In this document: piece after piece, positions 38,993 through 48,271 of the stretch | How the letters are laid out: every line of letters starts with the position of its first letter | Position numbering within the stretch: the first letter of the stretch is position 1 | Origin: Pinibacter soli | GTDB lineage: Bacteria; Bacteroidota; Bacteroidia; Chitinophagales; Chitinophagaceae | Length of the DNA stretch: 64,000 nt | Assembly: GCF_029961145.1 (NCBI RefSeq) | Contig: NZ_JASBRG010000005.1 | Span: 434,001-498,000, forward strand | Direction of reading: 5' to 3' | Program-made: the position numbers and the translations under genes | The notes under the pieces: generated by a model | The model's database searches: none | The model's input: only the letters and a program-made list of their open reading frames with translations | Told to the model about the DNA's origin: nothing

Positions 38993-40811
38993 AAATTTAA
39001 AAATAGTACTTGTCTTAACTGCATATGATAAGGCTTCTGCCGTAATGGGTAAAGCTTTTTCCAATGCAGAAAAGCATGCAAAATCCATTGAAAAGGCAAG
39101 TAAGGCAGTCGGAGAAATTGGCGATAAGAGCCTTATCGCCGGTGGAGTTATAACAGCTTTCTTTGGCAAGACTGTAGAAGATGCCAGGGAATCTGAAAAA
39201 GCAGTGAGGCGACTTGACCAGGTATTCAAAAGCATGGGCGAAACATCTTCAGCTGCAGCCGAGCAAGCAGCGGAGTTTGCCGGTAATCTAGAGTTTAAAA
39301 TCGGTGTCGAGGATGAGGAGATTATGGCAGTGCAGGCAAAGCTTGCAACATTTAAAAAAGCAAGTGATGAAGCCGCCAGAAGTACGGGAATATACAATAG
39401 AGCTACCCAGGCAGCATTTGATTTGCAAGCGACTGGATTTGGAGACGCCCTGAGCAATGTTACACAATTGGGAAAAGCATTGCAAAACCCTGCACTTGGT
39501 GCTCAAGCATTGGCAAAAGCCGGCGCGATCAACAAGGAAGATATGCCGATGATTAAAATGCTTCAGGCAACAAAGGGTGTTGCGGCTGCTCAACAATTCG
39601 TTTTGGCAGCAGTAGAGAAGCAAGTAAAAGGAGTTGCCGAAAGAACTGCAGATCCTGTTAAAAAAATGAAGATTCAGTTCACTGAATCTTCTGAAGCAAT
39701 AGGGAAAGCGTTACTTCCTGAAGTGAATAAGCTTGCTGATAAATTTGCGACGTTCGCGCCGAAAATCATCGACTTTGTTGAAAACAACAAATCATTGATA
39801 ATTACTGCCGCTAAAGTTGGCGTTGCGCTTTTGGCTTTCGGTGCTACTATGAAAGTTGTGCAATTCATTATGACAGGATTCTCCACTGTTATGAATGTTA
39901 TAAAAGCTGTCAAGGAGGTAGGAACCGTAGTGGGGACCGTTGGAAAATTTATGTTAGCGAATCCTATGATTTTGGCGATTACGGCAATCGCAATCGCGGC
40001 TTTTCTAATTATTAACAACTGGGATAAAATCAAAGTGTTCTTTATCAATCTATGGGATAAAGTGAAGCAAATTTTCACAGCCACATGGGAGTGGATAAAG
40101 AAGCTATTTTTGAATTACACGCCGGAAGGTCTTATAATTAAGAATTGGGATAAGATATCGGCATTCTTTACAAATCTATGGAACAAAGTAAAACAGGCAT
40201 TTGTAGCTGCTTGGGAATGGATAAAAAGCATGTTCCTGAATTACACTCCCGAAGGTTTGATAATAAAACATTGGGACAAGATTGCTGAATACTTCAAGGG
40301 TATTTGGGATAAAGCAAAAAAAACATTTCTTGAATTTGTCGGCTTTACCTTGACGTTGGGAGACAAATTTCTGCAAGCTGGCAAAAACATTGTCAACAGT
40401 TTATGGGAAGGAATGAAGTCAATGGCTCATAAGCCTATTGAAATGATTGAAAACATAGTAAAAAAGGTTCGCGACTTTCTCCCATTCTCTCCGGCTAAAG
40501 TTGGTCCTTTAAAAGATATCCATCGCATAAAGCTTGTGGAGACAATTGCACAGAGCATTAAGCCCCAACCAATGATAATGGCTATGGCAAAAGCTACTGG
40601 CTCTTTGTACGGTCAGATGAATCAGCCATTGCCATCATTAGGCAGATCAGGAGGCTCTACGCAATTGCATTTCAATCCTGTGATTCACTTATCAGGAAGT
40701 GCCACAAAAGAAGATGGGCAGATGTTGACCGACGCTATGCGAAAGGACTTTTCAAAGATGATGAGAGAATATAATCGAAATCAAGGCAGAGTATCATTCA
40801 ATAATAGCTAA
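38985..40811 (+). CDS. Tail tape measure protein, TP901-type
   Basis: 608 residues. Starts at GTG 38985 (MDKNLKIVLVLTAYDKASAV MGKAFSNAEKHAKSIEKAS), typical of tape measures that open with a domain marked TAxDKAS. Long helical parts follow, a hydrophobic segment at about residues 265-350, and an internal repeat of about 41 residues (NWDKIKVFFINLWDKVKQIF, NWDKISAFFTNLWNKVKQAF, HWDKIAEYFKGIWDKAKKTF, the first two each followed by LNYTPEGLII). The C-terminus has the FLPFSPAKVGPLKDIHRI turn. At about 1.5 Angstrom per residue, the tail would be about 90 nm long. Confidence 0.93.
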   Translation: MDKNLKIVLVLTAYDKASAVMGKAFSNAEKHAKSIEKASKAVGEIGDKSLIAGGVITAFFGKTVEDARESEKAVRRLDQVFKSMGETSSAAAEQAAEFAGNLEFKIGVEDEEIMAVQAKLATFKKASDEAARSTGIYNRATQAAFDLQATGFGDALSNVTQLGKALQNPALGAQALAKAGAINKEDMPMIKMLQATKGVAAAQQFVLAAVEKQVKGVAERTADPVKKMKIQFTESSEAIGKALLPEVNKLADKFATFAPKIIDFVENNKSLIITAAKVGVALLAFGATMKVVQFIMTGFSTVMNVIKAVKEVGTVVGTVGKFMLANPMILAITAIAIAAFLIINNWDKIKVFFINLWDKVKQIFTATWEWIKKLFLNYTPEGLIIKNWDKISAFFTNLWNKVKQAFVAAWEWIKSMFLNYTPEGLIIKHWDKIAEYFKGIWDKAKKTFLEFVGFTLTLGDKFLQAGKNIVNSLWEGMKSMAHKPIEMIENIVKKVRDFLPFSPAKVGPLKDIHRIKLVETIAQSIKPQPMIMAMAKATGSLYGQMNQPLPSLGRSGGSTQLHFNPVIHLSGSATKEDGQMLTDAMRKDFSKMMREYNRNQGRVSFNNS

Positions 40812-41677
40812 TGTTTGCACAATTAGGAACTACAGTATTTGATGGGCAGAAAAGCTTTGTATCGTTCAACAACGAACAAGAGGCAATCATTGTTGAGCAT
40901 GCTCTTATTGGGAGAAGGGCGCAATTACAAGGAGCTGCTATCGGATTGAGAAATATAAACCTCACCATTTTCCTTCACCAGGAATACTGCAAGGTTTCAC
41001 AAGAGATAGAGAAACTTCGAAAATCTCTCAACACTTTTGAAATATTGCCTCTTCTATGGGGTAATGGCAAAATTGAGGGAGAATTTGTAATACAGAGCCT
41101 GTCAGTTACGAATCAAGACATGGACGCGCTCGGCAATATCATTGCAGCAGAAGTAAGCCTTTCATTGAAAGAAAACGTTAGTGATGATAGGGTAAATCAG
41201 CAAGAACAGGAGGCAAAACAAAACGCCTTTGCTGTTGGCGATAAAAAACCACCAACTAAAAGTAACAGGATTAATCCTGAAAAATGTAATGCAAAAGTTA
41301 GCAATATTATCTCTGAAATCAAGTCCCATGCTTATCAAGTGGATGTGCACAGCCTAAGATATTCAAGCACCCCAAACGATAATAGTGTAATTCTTAAATG
41401 CTTGTCAATAATATTCAGTGGCTGTCAAAAGCTCATGGATGCATCAAATGATACTACAAGCTGCATTTATCAGACAAGTGTCGGACCAAGCGCCGTAAAA
41501 GTTCAATCAAGAGCTAAAATAATGGCAGATGATGTCAAAGCAAATCAGGCAGATTACTTAAATCCATTTCCAAATATTTCAGGGATAAAGGCAGACAATT
41601 ACAACTTACAAACCGAAGTAAGAGTGTTACAAAGTTCAGCTAACGGTATAATTCAATCATCAATAGTTAAGAAATGA
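40811..41677 (+). CDS. Tail protein gpU-like
   Basis: 288 residues. The first 125 match the P2 gpU pattern (FAQLGTTVFDGQKSFVSFNN, EHALIGRRAQLQGAAIGLRN INLTIFLHQEYC), a tail-terminator/baseplate-associated protein that follows the tape measure in P2-like phages. The C-terminal 150 residues (SNIISEIKSHAYQVDVHSLR) are an extension I cannot assign. It overlaps the tape-measure stop by one base. Confidence 0.72.
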   Translation: MFAQLGTTVFDGQKSFVSFNNEQEAIIVEHALIGRRAQLQGAAIGLRNINLTIFLHQEYCKVSQEIEKLRKSLNTFEILPLLWGNGKIEGEFVIQSLSVTNQDMDALGNIIAAEVSLSLKENVSDDRVNQQEQEAKQNAFAVGDKKPPTKSNRINPEKCNAKVSNIISEIKSHAYQVDVHSLRYSSTPNDNSVILKCLSIIFSGCQKLMDASNDTTSCIYQTSVGPSAVKVQSRAKIMADDVKANQADYLNPFPNISGIKADNYNLQTEVRVLQSSANGIIQSSIVKK

Positions 41678-41922
41678 GAACAGCTGAATACATAACAAAG
41701 CCGGGTGACAGATGGGACCAGATCGCTTATAAAGCGTATGGGACTGTAAACAATGTCACGCTTGAAGATGGGAGAATTGTTAATGCTATCAGCCTGATCA
41801 TTGAAACAAACTCATCACTGGCCATCGATAGTATTTTGGAGCCTGGACTTTTATTGAACATACCGATCATACCGAGCACAACCATTAAAACACAAGCGGA
41901 TCTGTTGCCGCCTTGGAAATAA
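41674..41922 (+). CDS. Tail protein X, gpX/LysM-like
   Basis: 82 residues, with a LysM-like fold: ITKPGDRWDQIAYKAYGTVN, LIIETNSSLAIDSILEPGLL LNIP. This is the P2 gpX family, thought to bind the spike or tail tip and peptidoglycan. It overlaps gpU by 4 bp and is followed immediately by gpD. Confidence 0.88.
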   Translation: MRTAEYITKPGDRWDQIAYKAYGTVNNVTLEDGRIVNAISLIIETNSSLAIDSILEPGLLLNIPIIPSTTIKTQADLLPPWK

Positions 41923-41923
41923 T

Positions 41924-42952
41924 ATGAATTTACCCGTTGCAGAATACACGCTTGTTTACAATACAAAGGATATCAGCCGTGATATCGCTGATCAGGTTAT
42001 CAGTATCAACTACACCGATAAGATCGGTGGCGAAAGCGACACGTTGGAGCTGGTATTGATGGACAAGGACCTTCGCTGGCAAAACTCATGGTATCCGCAA
42101 AAAGGAGATTCAATAAATCTGATCATCAGGCAAAATGGTTTACAGATGGATTGCGGTTTGTTTGAAGTCGATGAGCTTTCATTGAGCATCTCTACATCCG
42201 GAGACGTGTTTTCCATCAAAGGCCTAGCAGCCGGCATTAAAAAACCGATGCGAACAAAAGAAAGCTACGCACATGAGGATAAAAGCCTGAAAGAAATCGC
42301 CAACACCGTTGCCAACGATATGCAATTGAAACTATTGGGTAATGTGCCGGCGATATCAATTCACCGGGCAACACAGTATAGAGAATCGGCCCTTTCCTTT
42401 TTAAATCGTATCGGTAGCACCTATGGATGTATCTTTTCCGTTCGTGGCGCGAACCTGGTATTTACATACTACAAGGATCTGGAGAATAGAAGCGCGTCAT
42501 TAACCCTCACCAAGCAACAGTTGATATCGCTTGAGGTCCACGATCAAACGCACAAAACATTCAAGGCCTGCAGGGTTCGCCATCATGATCCCCTAACTAA
42601 AGATGTTCAGGAGTTTACAGCGAATCCGGATGATGATAGTGACAGCGATGTCGATAGTTCCGACACGTTGGAAATTCGTGGCAGAGTAGAAAATAAACAG
42701 CAAGCGGAGCAAAAGGCTCGTTATGCTCTTTATAAAAACAACACTGAAGGTGTTGGCGGTGATATCACATTGCCAGGGAACATCCTGTTTGTAAGTGGAA
42801 ACAACTTCCAGCTGAACGGCGCTGGAAATTTCTCCGGCATTTTCCATATAATGGAATCCTCGCACTCCATTAGCAGCAATGGAGCTTACGTCACATCCGG
42901 AAACATCAAGAGAGTTAAAACAATTGATTCCGTAAACTTTAAAACACAATAG
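41924..42952 (+). CDS. Baseplate hub protein, late control D family (gpD)
   Basis: 342 residues. The pattern YNTKDISRDIADQVISINYT DKIGGESDTLELVLMDKD, YPQKGDSINLIIRQNG, DELSLSISTSGDVFSIKGLA, KPMRTKESYAHEDKSLKEIA matches P2 gpD, a structural homologue of T4 gp27 that forms the hub below the tube. In P2 the family was named for late gene control, but the protein is a tail component. Confidence 0.92.
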   Translation: MNLPVAEYTLVYNTKDISRDIADQVISINYTDKIGGESDTLELVLMDKDLRWQNSWYPQKGDSINLIIRQNGLQMDCGLFEVDELSLSISTSGDVFSIKGLAAGIKKPMRTKESYAHEDKSLKEIANTVANDMQLKLLGNVPAISIHRATQYRESALSFLNRIGSTYGCIFSVRGANLVFTYYKDLENRSASLTLTKQQLISLEVHDQTHKTFKACRVRHHDPLTKDVQEFTANPDDDSDSDVDSSDTLEIRGRVENKQQAEQKARYALYKNNTEGVGGDITLPGNILFVSGNNFQLNGAGNFSGIFHIMESSHSISSNGAYVTSGNIKRVKTIDSVNFKTQ

Positions 42953-42953
42953 C

Positions 42954-43637
42954 ATGCAGTTTAAGATAGGACTTGTAAGTGATGCAAAGGCTGGATTTGC
43001 GAAAGTGTATTTCAAGGATGACGATATAACTTCTGATTGGTGGCCCGTGATCGTTCGCACTTCCCTAAAGGACAAAGAAAGCTGGATCCTAAATGCAAAT
43101 GAGCATGTTGCTTGTATTACTGATACCCATTGCGAAGAAGGGTTTATTATTGGTGCCATACATAGCAATGCGGAACCGCCAGACAGCGGAGCCAGTAAAA
43201 ACAAATTCAGAAAAGTTTTTGAAGATGGAACTTACCTTGAGTACGACAAGTCATCGCATGAACTCACTGCCAACGTGCAAGGTAAAGTAACAATATCTGC
43301 AAACGGAAACATTAAGGCCACAACCAATACGGGAAATATTGAAGCAACAACTACTGCAGGAAACATTAATGCGAAAGCTTTGCAGGCAACAATCGAAGCG
43401 CCTGTGATCACACTGAAAGGAGCCGTGACAGTACAAGGAACTATTACTGCCGGTGGACTATCACTCACTGCAATGCCCGGTGTGTCTGGTGCTGATGGTA
43501 AAGTACAAGGTGACATTAATGTTACTGGTGCAGTTAACGCAGACGGCGCAGTTAAATCAGGCGCAATATCGCTCGGTACACATAAACACACTGGAGTACA
43601 AACAGGCAGCGGCACATCAGGTACACCTGTCCCATAA
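42954..43637 (+). CDS. Baseplate assembly/spike protein V (gpV)
   Basis: 227 residues. OB-fold start (FKIGLVSDAKAGFAKVYFKD, DWWPVIVRTSLKDKESW), then a regular beta-helix-like section (GKVTISANGNIKATTNTGNI EATTTAGNINAKALQATIEA) and a C-terminal His motif (SLGTHKHTGVQTGSGTSGTP) typical of tip domains that bind iron through HxH. It forms the membrane-piercing needle. Confidence 0.92.
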   Translation: MQFKIGLVSDAKAGFAKVYFKDDDITSDWWPVIVRTSLKDKESWILNANEHVACITDTHCEEGFIIGAIHSNAEPPDSGASKNKFRKVFEDGTYLEYDKSSHELTANVQGKVTISANGNIKATTNTGNIEATTTAGNINAKALQATIEAPVITLKGAVTVQGTITAGGLSLTAMPGVSGADGKVQGDINVTGAVNADGAVKSGAISLGTHKHTGVQTGSGTSGTPVP

Positions 43638-43641
43638 TCAA

Positions 43642-43705
43642 TTTGCCTAAAGTTTGTCTAAAGTTTGCCTAAAAACGGAATCACATTAATTCAATTTTTG
43701 TGATT
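43642..43705 (+). promoter_or_regulatory. Second TTTGCCTAAAG array with an inverted repeat, before the baseplate genes
   Basis: tttgcctaaag (43642-43652), tttgtctaaag (43653-43663), tttgcctaaaaac (43664-43676), then a perfect 7-bp dyad aatcaca / tgtgatt (43679-43685 and 43699-43705). It closely repeats the array at 32826-32860 and again precedes a late gene block, suggesting a shared late regulatory site. Confidence 0.6.
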
Positions 43706-43722
43706 CATAACGCAAGCTAATA

Positions 43723-44658
43723 TTGGCAACTCTTCAACAAATAAAATCACCAGTATGGACCTATAGTATAGGAGGTGGCGGGGCAATCGCTGAAGGCGTT
43801 GCTGCCATCCGTCAATGCATAGACGTAATCATTCGCACAACCAAAGGAACGGATCCTTTGCGTCCTGAATTTGGTAGCGATGTTTACAAATACCAGGATC
43901 AGCCAGTTGATGTTGCAATTCCCAATATTAAGAAAGCAATCCTTGATGCTATCGCAACGTGGGAGAAAAGAGTTTCAATCACCTCGATCGATCATGAAGT
44001 AAAAAAAGAAAACACACAGTTCTTTATTACTTATGCACTCGTAGATGAAAATCTTTCTGACACGCTGCTTATTGATATCGGCAATGAAAATATTTCCACT
44101 GGTGTTTCGATAAACCGTTTGATTTTACAAGGTTTATTTCCTCCCAATCCTTCGGCTCTTCAATATCAAATTCAATGTTCGTTAGATAATAGTGATCTAT
44201 TGCCTTCGCCACCGGCGCAAGGATTTGCTGATACCTATGAGATGTACCTGTGGGTGAAAGAAAATTGGTCCAACTATGGCCAATGGTACTATACATCAAG
44301 CAGCATTGTGGGATATATCAATCCTCAATATTCGATTGGTTCGATCTCAATAAAAGTCCTAAGCAAAACGAAATTTCTAGGAGGCATCCCCTCATTGCCA
44401 GTTGGCTATAAATACAATGTATTGATTAATGTAGACTCAACAACCTACGTTAACGCTATTGATCTTTTCACCGCTGACCAAATAAAACAGTGGGCAAATG
44501 ATACACTTGGTAATGTAGGTGATTGGTTCATTGAAACAAATGGCGGCGCTTTTAGCGATGACTTTAATGAAGATTTTGAAATATTTCAACAGCTGCTCGT
44601 GGTTTATACCGACCAGGCAAAAAGCGTAGTAATTAACATCACAACCATACCGCAGTAA
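43723..44658 (+). CDS. Baseplate wedge protein W (gp25-like) with a large C-terminal extension
   Basis: 311 residues from TTG 43723. Residues about 20-130 are the GPW/gp25 domain (IDVIIRTTKGTDPLRPEFGS DVYKY, TWEKRVSITSIDHEVK). Family members are usually 110-150 residues. Here about 180 more follow (YEMYLWVKENWSNYGQWYYT, VLSKTKFLGGIPSLPVGYKY, LLVVYTDQAKSVVINI), which may belong to another baseplate or fibre-docking domain. The start has no good ATG alternative. Confidence 0.83.
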   Translation: MATLQQIKSPVWTYSIGGGGAIAEGVAAIRQCIDVIIRTTKGTDPLRPEFGSDVYKYQDQPVDVAIPNIKKAILDAIATWEKRVSITSIDHEVKKENTQFFITYALVDENLSDTLLIDIGNENISTGVSINRLILQGLFPPNPSALQYQIQCSLDNSDLLPSPPAQGFADTYEMYLWVKENWSNYGQWYYTSSSIVGYINPQYSIGSISIKVLSKTKFLGGIPSLPVGYKYNVLINVDSTTYVNAIDLFTADQIKQWANDTLGNVGDWFIETNGGAFSDDFNEDFEIFQQLLVVYTDQAKSVVINITTIPQ

Positions 44659-45767
44659 TGGCAGAAACTTTACCAATAGTATTTGAAGAAGATATACAAC
44701 CGATTTTACAGCGGATGCAAACCAGCTTGGAAAGTCAGTTGGGTAGAGCTTTGGCGCCAGGTGACATTGAGATGTTGTTGATTAATTCTTTTGTTTATGA
44801 GCTGCAGCTCTATCGCGTTGCCGGTAACCAGGCTTTCAGACAATGCCTGACAAGATTTGGAACCGGTGCGGCCCTCGAATTTCTCGGAGAGTTAGTTGGA
44901 GTTAAACGACTGCCGGCAAGCAGTGCAGAGTGTACCATCCAGATGAATCTCATTGATGGGCACAATCCCGTACAGATCCCACAAGGAATAAGAGTTCAAT
45001 CGATCGATGGCAATGTAACATTCATTACCAATAGCCCTGTAGCTGTGCCACTTGGAGTGAATGTAGTAACAGTGACAGCGCTTTGTCAAACAGCTGGCGT
45101 TGCAGGTAATAACTATGATCCTGGTAAGATTGCAGTTGTCCTTGACCCTCAACCATATCTCGTAAGTGCTGCCAATATAGATAAAACTGCAGGCGGTAGC
45201 GATGCAGAAACGGATGATCAATTAAGAAGCAGGATCAACCTTGCCCCTTCTTCTTTTTCCGTTGCCGGTCCAAAGGGAGCATACATATTTTTTGCAAAGT
45301 CTGCTCATCCTTCCATCGTTGATGTTACCTGCGTGACAACAAACCCAGGAGAGGTTACTCTATATCCTCTTTGTGCCGGTGGCGAATTGCCATCTGATGA
45401 AATTCTTGATAAAGTGCTTTCAACCTGTGACGATGAAAAGGTACGTCCGCAAAACGATACAGTTTTGGTAGATGTGCCGACTGTAATTGAATACGCGATT
45501 GAAGTTGAACTCGAAATCTACACTGGCGCTATTGATGCAGAAGTGCTGGCCCAGGTTAATACAAATCTGAACGCGTTCAAAGATGAGCGAAATAATAAAC
45601 TAGGAATGGATGTGATCAGATCTCAAATATCTGCGTTGAGCATGGTTAAAGATCAGGTGTACGATGTAACAATAGTTTCACCAGTTGCCGATATCGTAGC
45701 AGATGAAAAAACATACCCAAAATGTACGGGAATTAATGTAACAATAACTGGCAGTAACAATGGGTAA
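44658..45767 (+). CDS. Baseplate wedge protein J (gpJ)
   Basis: 369 residues; P2/Mu gpJ-type (DIQPILQRMQTSLESQLGRA LAPGDIEMLLINSFVYE, FLGELVGVKRLPASSAECTI, GGSDAETDDQLRSRINLAPS SFSVAGPKGAY, VTTNPGEVTLYPLCAGGELP). Together with W and I it forms the baseplate ring that triggers sheath contraction. The stop overlaps the gpI start by 8 bp. Confidence 0.93.
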   Translation: MAETLPIVFEEDIQPILQRMQTSLESQLGRALAPGDIEMLLINSFVYELQLYRVAGNQAFRQCLTRFGTGAALEFLGELVGVKRLPASSAECTIQMNLIDGHNPVQIPQGIRVQSIDGNVTFITNSPVAVPLGVNVVTVTALCQTAGVAGNNYDPGKIAVVLDPQPYLVSAANIDKTAGGSDAETDDQLRSRINLAPSSFSVAGPKGAYIFFAKSAHPSIVDVTCVTTNPGEVTLYPLCAGGELPSDEILDKVLSTCDDEKVRPQNDTVLVDVPTVIEYAIEVELEIYTGAIDAEVLAQVNTNLNAFKDERNNKLGMDVIRSQISALSMVKDQVYDVTIVSPVADIVADEKTYPKCTGINVTITGSNNG

Positions 45768-46404
45768 TGTAGCAATGGCCGATAGCATCTCGTACTTACC
45801 AGAGTTTAAAAGCTGGTATAGTGTATTCAAAGAAGAGCTTGGACAACTTGACTTAAGCAAGCTACTCGTATACATCATTGAGACTGTTGACGCAAGTGCG
45901 TTGCCATACCTCGCTGAACAGTTTGATGTATTGGGATACAAAGGGTTTAGAATGGCACAGACCGAAGCCGATCAGCGAGAGGTCCTGAAAAGAGCAATTG
46001 AATTGCATCGATATAAGGGAACAGAATGGGCGATAAAAGAAGGTCTTAAAAGTATTGGTTTCCCGGATGTCGAATTAAAGAAAACAGGTTATGATCATTG
46101 GGCAAAGTTTGGCGTAAAACTCACAAACTCCAATGTTCAATTAACGGCCAATTCTTTTAACGACATCATTCAAATGGTTGCAGAATACAAACGGGCCGTT
46201 TGTGTTTTGATGGATGTCACCATAGATCTTTTATTCGACGACACGATTGATTTAAGCGACGATGACGCAAATGCATTACCGGCTGTTTCAGGAGATGATA
46301 ATATCGAGATGACCGGAACACTCAAATATGATGGCGAAGGAATGTACGATGGAGATTATGACCACAGCGGAGATAGTGATGTAGTAACAATTACACCGAT
46401 TTAA
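45760..46404 (+). CDS. Tail protein I (gpI)
   Basis: 214 residues (or 209 from ATG 45775, MADSISYLPEF). Family pattern: ETVDASALPYLAEQFDVLGY KGFRMAQTEADQREVLKRAI ELHRYKGTEWAIKEGLKSIG FPD. The acidic tail (DDTIDLSDDDANALPAVSGD) is unusually long. It completes the J-I pair of P2-like baseplates and connects to the tail fibres. Confidence 0.9.
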   Translation: MGNVAMADSISYLPEFKSWYSVFKEELGQLDLSKLLVYIIETVDASALPYLAEQFDVLGYKGFRMAQTEADQREVLKRAIELHRYKGTEWAIKEGLKSIGFPDVELKKTGYDHWAKFGVKLTNSNVQLTANSFNDIIQMVAEYKRAVCVLMDVTIDLLFDDTIDLSDDDANALPAVSGDDNIEMTGTLKYDGEGMYDGDYDHSGDSDVVTITPI

Positions 46405-46415
46405 ACAAAAATATT

Positions 46416-46760
46416 ATGCTTTTAGCAGCAGGAAGAACGAACGTTGAAAAACTACTGGCGGGCGATGCAGCCGGAAAAAAAATAACGAAGATCGTCGTGG
46501 GAACGAGCAATACCGCTGTTTCAGAAGGAGACACTACCATCAGTGGCGCTGTCGCAAAGGATATCGAGACTGTTGATTATTTCTCCGACGGACATGTGCA
46601 GTTTAATGCAACGCTTGTGGCTGGGGATCCTTCAATGGTAATTCAAGAGATCGGTCTTTATAACCAGGATGGAACATTGTGCCATAGAAAGGTGGTCCCG
46701 TCGATCAACAAGGTTTCCGGAACTACTTATGCTTTGTCTTACAAAATAAAAGTTCAATAA
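46416..46760 (+). CDS. Tail fibre N-terminal/DUF3751-like protein
   Basis: 114 residues (ITKIVVGTSNTAVSEGDTTI, YFSDGHVQFNATLVAGDPSM VIQEIGLYNQDGTLCHRK) resembling the baseplate-attachment domain at the N-terminus of P2 gpH-type fibres. Here it is a separate protein, so the fibre may be assembled from several chains. Confidence 0.6.
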   Translation: MLLAAGRTNVEKLLAGDAAGKKITKIVVGTSNTAVSEGDTTISGAVAKDIETVDYFSDGHVQFNATLVAGDPSMVIQEIGLYNQDGTLCHRKVVPSINKVSGTTYALSYKIKVQ

Positions 46761-46763
46761 CCA

Positions 46764-47852
46764 ATGATAGATTATACCGCACTGGATGAATTTACAGACA
46801 CACAGATCTATGACCTTTCAGATTTGGTGAAGGGCGGAGATCTTGGTGCAAGTAACATCCCAATCAAAGCGCTATTGGATAGATCGCTTTACCTGTTAAA
46901 CAGGTTGGTTTCTTATGAAGGAATTGTTCTGCAACCAGCTGACTACACATATGATGTCGCGGATAAAAGAAAGCTGTTTGTATTCAATCTGTCAACCAAT
47001 GCAACATTCAATCTTCCGGACGTTGCGTCTTTAAGAGTTGGCAGCATCGTGCCTATTAACTGTTATACAACCGGTATCAAGGCGCTTACAATTCAATGTA
47101 ATGGAACGCAAAAAATAAAAGGCGGCAACTTCGATGGAACTGATACATCAGTGATGTACATGCATAACAATGAGAAGCTTTCTTTGGTTGCAGCCGGTGA
47201 TCATTGGGAGATAGACAAGGCAGATGGCAATTTCTTCACCGTTGGCGAAAGTGTTTATTCACGCCGGATCGTCGGTAATTGTGTCGGCACTAATGGTACG
47301 ACGTTCAATAGAGCAGACATGCCGCGTCTATCCGCTTATGCATTGTCATTAGGTATTAATCAGGGAATTATTTCTGATGTAATCTGGTTAACCGATAACA
47401 TAAATAAAGGATTTTTCAGCACTGGAGATGGTGCGACAACATTGAGATTGCCTGATGAGCGAGGACTCTTCCTAAGAGCGCTTGATCAAGGTCGTGGCTT
47501 TGATACCAGTAGAATAAATGAATACCCTGGCGGCTTCGCAAATGACTCCAATAAGAAGCACAACCACACCGAAACGCCCGATACAGCAGCTGATGCCAAT
47601 AACGCTGTAAACACCAGTAGATCAAACTATGACTTCGGCAATATTCCAAACGGCGTTCCGGAAGGGAAACCAGGATTGATTCGTCGATCCTACAAAACAG
47701 GTGGAGTGGGCAACCCAACTCCCGCAGGCGGTGATGACACCGGACGAGGGTTTGAGCCAGCTTTCCGTGAGACGCCGGTAAACATTCCATTCGACGGAGG
47801 CCCACAAAGTCAACCTAAAAACATCGGACTGTTAAATCAAATCAGATACTAA
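46764..47852 (+). CDS. Tail fibre protein with phage tail-collar domain
   Basis: 362 residues. The middle is beta-rich (NLSTNATFNLPDVASLRVGS, LTIQCNGTQKIKGGNFDGT). The C-terminal 150 residues are the tail-collar type: FSTGDGATTLRLPDERGLFL RALDQGRGFD, then KHNHTE and GFEPAFRETPVN. Probably forms trimeric fibres that bind the host surface. Its stop overlaps the next start by one base. Confidence 0.85.
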   Translation: MIDYTALDEFTDTQIYDLSDLVKGGDLGASNIPIKALLDRSLYLLNRLVSYEGIVLQPADYTYDVADKRKLFVFNLSTNATFNLPDVASLRVGSIVPINCYTTGIKALTIQCNGTQKIKGGNFDGTDTSVMYMHNNEKLSLVAAGDHWEIDKADGNFFTVGESVYSRRIVGNCVGTNGTTFNRADMPRLSAYALSLGINQGIISDVIWLTDNINKGFFSTGDGATTLRLPDERGLFLRALDQGRGFDTSRINEYPGGFANDSNKKHNHTETPDTAADANNAVNTSRSNYDFGNIPNGVPEGKPGLIRRSYKTGGVGNPTPAGGDDTGRGFEPAFRETPVNIPFDGGPQSQPKNIGLLNQIRY

Positions 47853-48271
47853 TGACACTCGAAGAACAAATAGAGTCAATCAGGAGCTATGTCAACACGA
47901 ACATCGTTCCTAACGGGACCAAGAGCATTAAGGCTGATAAGGTCAATATTCCGTTCAATGAAATTCTGAATGTAATGATAGCCATTCTTGGTACAGGCGG
48001 CGGCAGCGGTAGCGGATATGAATTTAAGGAAGGCTATGCGATAACTGCCGGTGTTACTTCAGGCTTTGTAGGAAATACAAATACAGTAACTCATGCCGAT
48101 TGGATAGGATGGGAAATCCAGCCGTTCAGAATGGGTTATGGCCCGCTTGATGAATCTACGGACTTCACCTACAACAAAACAACTGGCACACTCACACTCT
48201 CCAACTCAGGAGATGTATTTGGCCCTAACGAAAAACTGTTCATAACATTTAAACCTCGATTGATAGTATAA
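47852..48271 (+). CDS. Small tail-region protein, hypothetical
   Basis: 139 residues (LEEQIESIRSYVNTNIVPNG, INEILNVMIAILGTGGGSGS GYEFKEGYAITAGVTSGFVG). A helical N-terminus, a Gly-rich hinge and a beta-rich C-terminus ending FITFKPRLIV. Overlapping start and stop with both neighbours show that it is translationally coupled to the fibre genes. Probably a fibre-tip or docking protein. Confidence 0.65.
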   Translation: MTLEEQIESIRSYVNTNIVPNGTKSIKADKVNIPFNEILNVMIAILGTGGGSGSGYEFKEGYAITAGVTSGFVGNTNTVTHADWIGWEIQPFRMGYGPLDESTDFTYNKTTGTLTLSNSGDVFGPNEKLFITFKPRLIV

